Assembly (NCBI GenBank): GCA_902475475.1
Contig: CABRZY010000016.1
Location: 1-16,828, forward strand
Direction of reading: 5' to 3'
Source of the DNA: an uncultured Collinsella sp.
GTDB taxonomy: Bacteria > Actinomycetota > Coriobacteriia > Coriobacteriales > Coriobacteriaceae
Length of the DNA stretch: 16,828 nucleotides
Positions 1-5,941 of the stretch are shown in pieces. The notes below the pieces were generated by a model. That model made no database searches, had not been told where the DNA came from, and saw nothing but the letters and a program-made list of their open reading frames with translations. Position 1 is the stretch's first letter. Each line of letters begins with the position of its first letter. Made by a program: the position numbers and the translations under genes.

Positions 1-810
<810 letters not shown>

Positions 811-882
811 GGTGAACCTCCAAAGTGTTCAAATGACTGGATACCGTGTGGTTTTACGGTGTGTGTAGCAGATAAACCCACA

Positions 883-915
883 AACCGTATAGGTTGTTCG
901 TTTTGCTGTTGGCAA
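883..915 (-). promoter_or_regulatory. Candidate cysK promoter with overlapping inverted repeat
   Basis: On the minus strand, TTGCCA (complement of 910-915) and TATACG (886-891) are spaced by 18 bases and lie about 75 bases before the cysK start. The -10 element sits inside a small inverted repeat, AACC-N5-GGTT (883-895). The core ACCGT/ACGGT recurs at 843-847 and 856-860 in the leader. An operator overlapping the -10 box would suit repression by the divergent Rrf2 protein, but that link is inferred. Confidence 0.4.
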
Positions 916-998
916 GCATAGTAGACACTAAAGCCTAGTAACGCAATAGGAAATAGAAGATTATTACGAGTCGATTAACCATCTTGACCGGAACGGGT

Positions 999-1027
999 AT
1001 TTTCAAAACCAATTTTTCGGCTAGAAT
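999..1027 (+). promoter_or_regulatory. Candidate promoter of the Rrf2 regulator gene
   Basis: TAGAAT (1022-1027) is a good -10 hexamer, but the sequence 17 bases upstream (999-1004, ATTTTC) is a poor -35. A TTGACC at 984-989 is too far away to pair with it. Short inverted arms TTTCGG (1015-1020) and CCGAAA (1045-1050) flank the -10 and probable start site, and could be an operator or a weak hairpin. Confidence 0.35.
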
Positions 1028-1063
1028 TTCTACGGACTAAATGACCGAAAGGCAGCACTATAC

Positions 1064-1492
1064 ATGTTGGTTTCTACTAAGGGCAGATATGCCCTGCGCG
1101 TTATGGTCGATCTGGCCGAGCACCAGGCGGCCGGTCGCATCCCGCTCAAAGAGATCGCGGCGCGCCAGGGGATTTCGGAGAAATACTTGGAGAACATCTT
1201 GGCTACACTCGTGCGTGCCAACATGCTCTCGGGCATGCGCGGCAAGGGCGGCGGCTATGTGCTCACGCGCCCGCCCGAGCAGTACACGGTGGGCGAGATC
1301 TTGCGCCTGACCGAGGGCAGCCTGGCGCCGGTCGCCTGCCTGGATGGCGACTGCAAGGGCTGCTCGCGTTCGGATGAGTGCCCCACGCTCGACGTGTGGA
1401 AAAACCTGGACAAGCTCATCAACGACTACCTCGACGGTGTGACGCTCGACCAACTTGTCGCTCCCAACCATGGCTACGACTACGTCATCTAA
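1064..1492 (+). CDS. Rrf2-family transcriptional regulator with Cys cluster (IscR/CymR-like)
   Basis: This 142-residue winged helix-turn-helix DNA-binding protein opens with the family signature STKGRYALRVMVDLA. The recognition helix lies around residues 37-52 (GISEKYLENILATLV) and the wing around 56-67 (SGMRGKGGGYVL). Cysteines at 92, 97, 100 and 106 occupy the loop where IscR and NsrR bind a [2Fe-2S] or [4Fe-4S] cluster (E. coli IscR uses C92, C98 and C104). The spacing is not identical, so cluster binding is inferred. The ATG at 1064 gives the usual family N-terminus. The purine box AAAGG (1048-1052) is 11 bases away and weak. The gene is divergent from cysK, as CymR-type cysteine regulators often lie near sulfur genes. 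It could instead sense Fe-S status, NO or redox. The gene ends before a strong terminator. Confidence 0.93.
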   Translation: MLVSTKGRYALRVMVDLAEHQAAGRIPLKEIAARQGISEKYLENILATLVRANMLSGMRGKGGGYVLTRPPEQYTVGEILRLTEGSLAPVACLDGDCKGCSRSDECPTLDVWKNLDKLINDYLDGVTLDQLVAPNHGYDYVI

Positions 1493-1502
1493 CCCACACC
1501 TG

Positions 1503-1559
1503 CATTTGGGGACGGGGTAGAAATGGTAGATTCTCTCGTCCTTTGAGACTTGGCAAATG
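1503..1559. repeat. Imperfect inverted repeat, possible decayed member of an intergenic hairpin family
   Basis: CATTTG (1503-1508) is inverted as CAAATG (1554-1559), and GGACG (1510-1514) as CGTCC (1537-1541). The left side carries TTGGGGACGG, also found in the left arm of the much better preserved hairpin at 2669-2757, and both right sides carry CGTCC. Common descent of the two elements is inferred from this short match only. It could instead contribute to termination after the Rrf2 gene. Confidence 0.45.
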
Positions 1560-1561
1560 AG

Positions 1562-1592
1562 AAGGCCGCCCATTTTTGCGATGGGCGGCCTT
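1562..1592 (+). terminator. Intrinsic terminator between convergent genes
   Basis: A perfect 12-bp stem, AAGGCCGCCCAT / ATGGGCGGCCTT, closes a 7-base loop and is followed by TGTTTT on the plus strand. It terminates the Rrf2 transcript. It lies 44 bases beyond the stop of the convergent membrane-protein gene, so it may also serve the minus strand, although the T-run on that side is weaker. Confidence 0.88.
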
Positions 1593-1635
1593 TGTTTTGG
1601 GTCGATATGACGGTTCGTATTGAACAGTTCTAGCC

Positions 1636-1995
1636 CTAGGCGATGCTATCGAGAATGCTGCGCATGATGGATACCAGGATGCTGCCCATAAAGGCCGATC
1701 CAAAGCCGGCAATGGAGATACCCGCGCCCAGCAGATTGACCGACAGGTAGCTGGCCAGCTCGAGCATAAAGCTGTTGACTACGAGCTGAAAAATACCAAG
1801 CGTGATAATAGTGAGCGGCAGCGAGATGACCGTCAGGAACGGCTTGACGAGCGAGTCGACGATGTTGAGGAACAGTCCCACGAAGGCAAAGCAGACCCAA
1901 GCCTCGGCAAAGCCGAAGGGTTGGATGCCGGGGACGAGGAACGTGGCGATCGCGATGGCGATCGAGGTGAAGAGCCAGTTAAGCATAAAGCGCAT
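1636..1995 (-). CDS. Small membrane protein, YvlD / phage holin 4_2 family
   Basis: A 119-residue, almost wholly hydrophobic protein. About four membrane segments are visible: residues 4-22, 30-50, 57-80 and 98-116. The first ends in a VPGI motif and the central part reads SLPLTIITLG, both typical of the YvlD-like family (Pfam Phage_holin_4_2). Family members are widespread cytoplasmic-membrane proteins; despite the name they are usually chromosomal and not lysis holins, and their role is not well established. The start ATG (1993-1995) has an AAAGGA box (complement of 2004-2009) eight bases upstream. No phage genes surround it. In B. subtilis yvlD lies in a cell-envelope stress operon; here the gene stands alone, convergent with the Rrf2 gene. 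Confidence 0.88.
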   Translation of the reverse strand: MRFMLNWLFTSIAIAIATFLVPGIQPFGFAEAWVCFAFVGLFLNIVDSLVKPFLTVISLPLTIITLGIFQLVVNSFMLELASYLSVNLLGAGISIAGFGSAFMGSILVSIMRSILDSIA

Positions 1996-2183
1996 GGCGT
2001 GAATCCTTTCTTGCGCCGGGGTTGCTGGCGTCGCGTGAAGCGGCTTGCGGCGGCGACCTGGATGGTTGCGCGGGCGCGCCGCGGTGTTTGGGCGCCCATT
2101 GTCTCAAATATTCGTGGAGCTTACGTGCGCATATGGTTTCTAAACGGCGTTCGTCCTGAAAAACGCGCCGCTGGCAGAGAGTC
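1996..2183. other. Intergenic region, no gene seen
   Basis: This is the left part of the 324-base gap between two divergent genes. Apart from the ribosome-binding site of the membrane-protein gene (2004-2009) and a GGCGCGCC palindrome at 2073-2080, I find no convincing ORF, RNA or minus-strand promoter. The open frames here lack ribosome-binding sites and have low-complexity Arg/Ala-rich translations. Confidence 0.5.
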
Positions 2184-2214
2184 TTGTCGCTTTAGTTTGG
2201 TGGTGTGCTACACT
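2184..2214 (+). promoter_or_regulatory. Promoter of the yerC-like gene (extended -10)
   Basis: TGCTACACT (2206-2214) is a good extended -10 element. TTGTCG (2184-2189) is a possible -35 at a long 19-base spacing, which an extended -10 can tolerate. Transcription would start near 2220 and leave a leader of about 100 bases before the ATG at 2320. Confidence 0.55.
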
Positions 2215-2219
2215 GCTAC

Positions 2220-2272
2220 GGGCAAAAGCCACAGGCGTTGCCCTATTGCATAGAACGGGCGAACGATGCCCG
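2220..2272 (+). promoter_or_regulatory. Structured 5' leader of the yerC-like gene (two hairpins)
   Basis: Hairpin 1: GGGCAA (2220-2225) pairs with TTGCCC (2238-2243), with an inner GCC/GGC around the trinucleotide ACA. Hairpin 2: CGGGC (2256-2260) pairs with GCCCG (2268-2272) and holds an ATG (2266-2268) of a 16-codon ORF in its loop and arm. The position right at the predicted transcript start suggests a regulatory or stabilising leader. I recognise no known riboswitch, and neither hairpin has a U-run, so they are not simple terminators. Confidence 0.4.
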
Positions 2273-2316
2273 ATGTCAGTATCAACTTCGATGCCTTTTG
2301 GCGGGTTTGGCGGTGA
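2266..2316 (+). CDS. Possible 16-residue leader peptide upstream of the TrpR-like gene
   Basis: ATG at 2266 opens a short frame, MPDVSINFDAFWRVWR, ending in TGA (2314-2316) three bases before the yerC-like ATG and in the same frame. Two of its last five residues are tryptophan. There is no convincing ribosome-binding site, and the ATG is folded into a hairpin, so translation is uncertain. It may be a chance ORF. Translation through it would place terminating ribosomes on the next start. Confidence 0.25.
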   Translation: MPDVSINFDAFWRVWR

Positions 2317-2319
2317 TCG

Positions 2320-2619
2320 ATGAATATCGAGAACATGTTTGACAAGCCTGATGTCAAGCAGCTGGTCCACGCATTTAGCCTTTTGGACGACGAGAAGGAT
2401 ATCCAGGCGTTTTTGACCGATATCTGCACGCCGCGCGAGATTTGCGACCTTTCTCAGCGTTTGCAGGTTGCGCGCTATTTGGACGAGGGCGAGCCTTATG
2501 TTGAGGTTCAGGCCCGTACCGGCGCTTCGTCCACCACGGTGAGCCGCGTTTCAAAGGCGCTGAACGGCGAGTACGGTGGCTACCGCAAGATCCTCATTAA
2601 GTTGGAGGATGGCGAGTAG
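2320..2619 (+). CDS. TrpR-like DNA-binding protein, YerC/YecD family
   Basis: A 99-residue all-helical protein. Its core fits the Trp-repressor superfamily fold: CDLSQRLQVARYLDEG (about residues 45-60), then the helix-turn-helix VEVQARTGASSTTVSRVSKAL (about 64-84) and a GGY ending typical of YerC/YecD proteins. The family is believed to bind DNA, but its targets and ligand are not established. The start is weakly supported by the G-rich CGGTGATCG just upstream, but homologues begin near here and a TGA closes the frame two codons upstream. It has its own promoter and a terminator, so it is probably monocistronic. In Bacillus yerC sits near the pcrB-pcrA helicase genes; here it precedes the AddAB helicase-nuclease, a loose parallel only. 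Confidence 0.9.
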   Translation: MNIENMFDKPDVKQLVHAFSLLDDEKDIQAFLTDICTPREICDLSQRLQVARYLDEGEPYVEVQARTGASSTTVSRVSKALNGEYGGYRKILIKLEDGE

Positions 2620-2645
2620 GCCGGCGACAACATTGAATTACGAAG

Positions 2646-2671
2646 AACCGTCCCTCCGGGGGCGGTTTTTT
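2646..2671 (+). terminator. Intrinsic terminator after the yerC-like gene
   Basis: ACCGTCCC (2647-2654) pairs with GGGGCGGT (2659-2666), allowing one G-T pair, around a TCCG loop. It is followed by a run of six T (2666-2671). The last three T also belong to the outer end of the next hairpin element, so the two structures abut. Confidence 0.9.
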
Positions 2672-2757
2672 GATCCCTTGGGGACGGAGGAAAACGGATC
2701 ACCGGGTTAGACTGACCCCCTCTGTGATCCATTTTCCTCCGTCCTCAAGGGATCAAA
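2669..2757. repeat. Large intergenic hairpin element, 34-bp near-perfect inverted repeat
   Basis: The left arm, 2669-2702 (begins TTTGATCCCTTGGGGACGG), is inverted at 2724-2757 with only two non-pairing positions (2681/2745 a G-T, 2695/2731 a C-A). The 21-base loop (2703-2723) is itself partly palindromic (GGGT...ACCC). No ORF is present. It resembles a REP/MITE-like extragenic palindrome rather than a simple terminator, since a complete terminator already lies just upstream. No flanking target duplication is evident. Confidence 0.85.
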
Positions 2758-2791
2758 TCTGTTGGCGTGGGGCAAATCTGTCCGCGTGGGC
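2754..2791 (+). repeat. Tandem 19-bp direct repeat upstream of addB
   Basis: CAAATCTGTTGGCGTGGGG (2754-2772) is followed directly by CAAATCTGTCCGCGTGGGC (2773-2791), with 16 of 19 positions identical. The period of 19 bp is close to two helical turns, which would put two bound proteins on the same DNA face. The second copy ends four bases before a possible -10 box. It could be a pair of regulator sites or a duplication left by the adjacent hairpin element. Confidence 0.7.
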
Positions 2792-2800
2792 GGGTAGGAT
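2778..2800 (+). promoter_or_regulatory. Candidate addB promoter
   Basis: TAGGAT (2795-2800) is a plausible -10 hexamer about 40 bases before the addB ATG. No good -35 is seen at 16-18 bases. CTGTCCG (2778-2784) lies ten bases before it, the same spacing seen before the dnaE -10 box. The upstream terminator at 2646-2671 implies that addB needs its own promoter in this gap. Confidence 0.35.
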
Positions 2801-2839
2801 GGATGCATTGATTATTGCGAACAGTTTGAGCGGAGGACC

Positions 2840-5800
2840 ATGCCTGTTCGAATCTATACCACCAATGCCGGCACGGATTTGAGCGATGCCGAGTCGGCGC
2901 TGCTTGCCGACCTTATTGCCCGTCACGGGCGTGCCGTGTTGCTGGCACCAACGTTTGCCGAGCTCGATCTGTGCCGTCATGATGCGGCGGAAGCCGGCAT
3001 TTCGCTGGGTATCGACTACAAGACACCCGCATCGTGGCTTCGCTCGCTTTGGGAGCTTTTGGGCGACGGGCGCGGTTTCGTCGACAACCTGCAACGTCAG
3101 ATGCTGTTTTCGGATATGATTGCCCGCCGCGACGATGCCGACCTGCAGCCGCTTTCGCGTAGCCAGGGCACGGTGCGCATGCTCGCGCGCATGGCCCGCG
3201 ATGTGCTGCCGGGTGTGGCGGGGACGACGGCCGAGCGATGCGGTGGCAACAATTGCCAGCCTGAGCCAAAAAGCGATGCCGAGGCTCGTGTGTTTGAGCT
3301 TTTGCGTGCCTACGCGGGCGGTTTGGACCGTCGAGATATGGTCGAGCCCTGCGAGGCAGCTGACATTATGACCAGTGTCCTGGCCGATAGCCTGCCGGCG
3401 TGCGCCCGCGCCGTATGCGTGCGCGGTACCACGTCGTTTACGCACGGTCTACTCGAGCTGCTGTCTGCCGTGGCGAACAATGGGGGAGAGGTCGTCGTGC
3501 TGCTTGCCCGCGAGCAGGCGGCGATGCGCGAGGAGCTTGCCACGGCATTTGATGCCCGCGGTGTGCTGTTTGAGATCGCGCCGCTGGGGGAGGACGCCGT
3601 CGCGTCTGATGTCGCTTGCGGGGCCGCCGCTCAGCCTGCCTTTATTGAGGTCGCCGGCCCCCATGCCCGTGCTCATGTCTATGCGGACGCCATCGATAAG
3701 TTGGTGAAAGCGCACAAGGAGTCCAAGGCCGATAAAGCTACTGCAACGCCCGCCGACCCCGTGCGCGTGCTCGTCGTTTCTGCCCGGGCACCCCAGCTGT
3801 TCGGCGAGCTCGCCGCCCGTTTGGCGGCGCGTCACATTGCGGCCGAGACGACTGAGTTCACGGCGTTTTCCCAGTCCATCGCGGGCAGGCAGTTTACGGC
3901 GCTCGCCAACCTGATCGAGCGTATGAAAGCCGCCGACGAGGGCACCGCTTCCAAGACTGAGTGGTGGCCCGCGCCGGAGCTTACCGACTGGATCTACAGT
4001 CCGCTTTCGGGCGCTGATGCCGTCAATGCCCGTACCTTCGATAAGAATATGCGTCTCTCGCGCAGCAAGACTACCGCGGGCGTCAAGAGCCTGCTGCAGA
4101 GCGTGCAGGGCCAGGTGAGGGGCGCCCGCAAGGCCGCTAGCGAAGATAACTGGTTTAAGAACGTGCCATGCGTGGTCTCGGACGTGTTTCAGGCGCTGTG
4201 GCGTGACAAGCCCGTGACGGCGCTTAAGGCCATGCTTGCCGTTGCCGAGGCGTTGCCCGATCGCGCTCTAGGCGGCCTTGACGGCCAGGCCCGTCGCCAG
4301 GCAGAGACGGCTTTGCTGCGCCATGCCATCGACATCCTTATGAACGATGCTCGCGCGCTCGACGTGTCGCAGGCCGCGACCGTGCCGGTTCTCGACGGCG
4401 TTCGAACCAAGGTGGACAAGCGCAGTACCGCCTACGATTACGAGACCTATGAGGTCGATCGCACACCACGAGCACAAGTGCGCTTCGCGTCGCTTGCCGA
4501 TGCGTCGGTTCTTCGCCCTGGCAGCTACGATGCCGTGCTGTTTGCCGATGTCGACCTGGACAGCTATCCGCTTTCGCACGAAGAGGGCCCGCTTGCCACG
4601 TTGACAGCCGAGCTGCGCCGCGACGGCGTGTCTTTGGAGCCCGCTGCCCTGCTGCGCGTGCGCTTTGGCCGTGCGATGCAGGCGGCGAGCGGTCCGGTCG
4701 CGCTCGCCCGTGTGACGCACGATCGCCAGGCACGCGAGTGCTACCCGGCAGCCGTATGGACCGAGCTGTGGGCACATGCCGAGGCCGCTGGCGCTGCCAA
4801 GCCCATGCGCGTGGGCGAGGGCGATATCATCGCCGACTTTGATCCCGCGGCAGGTGAAGGCCTCAAGCGCGAGCGCGTGACCTGTGAAGCCCCTCAGCAT
4901 CTGAGTGCCGAGGCCGTGCCGTATTTGGTCCTGCGCCGTCGCGATGGCGAGGGTGAGGACGCGCCGCTCGTGCCGCGTCTGACGTCCGCCTCGCAGATCG
5001 AGGCCTATTCGACCTGCCCGCTATGCTGGTTCGTCTCGTACCGCGTGAAGCCCCAGTCGATCGACGCGGGCTTTGGCAACATGGAAAAGGGCAACTTTGT
5101 CCACGACGTGCTGGAGCATCTGCATGCCCGTCTGCCCCAAGAGGGCATGGAGCGCGTGACGCCCGAGAATCTGCCGCGCGCACAGGAGCTGCTGCACGAG
5201 GTCTTTGACGAGACGTTGGCCGAGCACGCCGGCAAGCGCGGCACGGAGGGCCCGCTGGTGCCGCTCTCTGCGGTGGAGGAACGCCAGGTGGCCGAGATCT
5301 TGCCGCAGCTGGAGGGTGTGCTTGCCTACGAGTCCGAGGCACTTGCCCCCTTTGCCCCGCGCTACCTGGAGTTCGCCTTCAACGAGCTCAAGGTCGAGTA
5401 TGCCGGTTGGCCGCTTGGCGGGCGCATCGACCGCGTGGACGTGGACGCCGAGAATCGTGCCGTGGTGATCGACTACAAGCATCGCACGGGCGTTGAGGAG
5501 TTTAAGCTCGCCGACCCCACGGTGCGCGACGAGGAATCGGGCACGGCGCCCATCGACGATCCGCGCTGGTTGCCACCACATACCCAAACGCTCATCTACG
5601 CCCAGGCCATGCGCCGGGCGCTGGATTTGGACACCCGCGCGGCGCTCTACTTTTCGACCAAGGGCGGCAAGCCGGCGTTGCGCGGTGCCGCGAGCGCCGA
5701 GCTGCTCGAGGAAGAGCGCGGCGACGGTCGCATCCCGGGCCTTAAGAAAGGTTTCCCCGGCGAGGGTGGCAGCATGGACTTCGACGCCCTGCTCGATCGC

Positions 5801-5938
5801 GTTGAGGCCGGCATCGCCGAGCGCCTGCGCGAGCTCGAGGCAGGCAACGTTGCCGCCGTCGACCCGACGTCGGCTCAGGCCGCGCATGCGCGCTGCTCGT
5901 ATAACCACGAAGGAACGTTTGTAAGGAGGGACGTGTAG
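2840..5938 (+). CDS. addB: AddB-like subunit of ATP-dependent helicase/nuclease (PD-(D/E)XK nuclease)
   Basis: This 1032-residue protein is the partner of the AddA-type helicase that follows it; together they should resect double-strand DNA ends for recombination. The N-terminal two thirds is a helicase-like scaffold without a visible Walker A motif near residues 30-40. A segment AVLFADVDLDSYP near 563-580 matches the AddB 'GLnegvfP' region. The C-terminal RecB-type nuclease is complete: H755, D864 (GGRIDRVD), D878-Y-K880 and QTLIY (916-920). Cysteines typical of the AddB Fe-S cluster are incomplete: C726 and C729 (CPLC) and C1019 are present, but positions 1022 and 1028 are Asn and Val. GGAGG (2832-2836) precedes the ATG by only three bases. 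It ends four bases before addA's ATG. An AdnA-like origin is less likely because motor motifs are absent. Confidence 0.88.
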   Translation: MPVRIYTTNAGTDLSDAESALLADLIARHGRAVLLAPTFAELDLCRHDAAEAGISLGIDYKTPASWLRSLWELLGDGRGFVDNLQRQMLFSDMIARRDDADLQPLSRSQGTVRMLARMARDVLPGVAGTTAERCGGNNCQPEPKSDAEARVFELLRAYAGGLDRRDMVEPCEAADIMTSVLADSLPACARAVCVRGTTSFTHGLLELLSAVANNGGEVVVLLAREQAAMREELATAFDARGVLFEIAPLGEDAVASDVACGAAAQPAFIEVAGPHARAHVYADAIDKLVKAHKESKADKATATPADPVRVLVVSARAPQLFGELAARLAARHIAAETTEFTAFSQSIAGRQFTALANLIERMKAADEGTASKTEWWPAPELTDWIYSPLSGADAVNARTFDKNMRLSRSKTTAGVKSLLQSVQGQVRGARKAASEDNWFKNVPCVVSDVFQALWRDKPVTALKAMLAVAEALPDRALGGLDGQARRQAETALLRHAIDILMNDARALDVSQAATVPVLDGVRTKVDKRSTAYDYETYEVDRTPRAQVRFASLADASVLRPGSYDAVLFADVDLDSYPLSHEEGPLATLTAELRRDGVSLEPAALLRVRFGRAMQAASGPVALARVTHDRQARECYPAAVWTELWAHAEAAGAAKPMRVGEGDIIADFDPAAGEGLKRERVTCEAPQHLSAEAVPYLVLRRRDGEGEDAPLVPRLTSASQIEAYSTCPLCWFVSYRVKPQSIDAGFGNMEKGNFVHDVLEHLHARLPQEGMERVTPENLPRAQELLHEVFDETLAEHAGKRGTEGPLVPLSAVEERQVAEILPQLEGVLAYESEALAPFAPRYLEFAFNELKVEYAGWPLGGRIDRVDVDAENRAVVIDYKHRTGVEEFKLADPTVRDEESGTAPIDDPRWLPPHTQTLIYAQAMRRALDLDTRAALYFSTKGGKPALRGAASAELLEEERGDGRIPGLKKGFPGEGGSMDFDALLDRVEAGIAERLRELEAGNVAAVDPTSAQAAHARCSYNHEGTFVRRDV

Positions 5939-5941
5939 ACC

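Noticed and set aside
811..1063. Riboswitch in the cysK leader
   Set aside because: The roughly 70-base leader holds only short ACCGT/ACGGT repeats and no multi-stem fold that I can recognise, so protein operators are the simpler reading.
1636..1995. Possible prophage remnant, because the family is named 'phage holin'
   Set aside because: No other phage gene, integrase or attachment repeat is nearby, and this YvlD-like family is normally chromosomal.
2073..2080. GGCGCGCC palindrome as an operator
   Set aside because: An 8-base GC-only palindrome is expected by chance in such GC-rich DNA, and no promoter is placed next to it.
2220..2272. Known riboswitch or T-box in the yerC leader
   Set aside because: No recognisable consensus such as a T-box sequence or SAM/TPP/FMN core; only two short hairpins.
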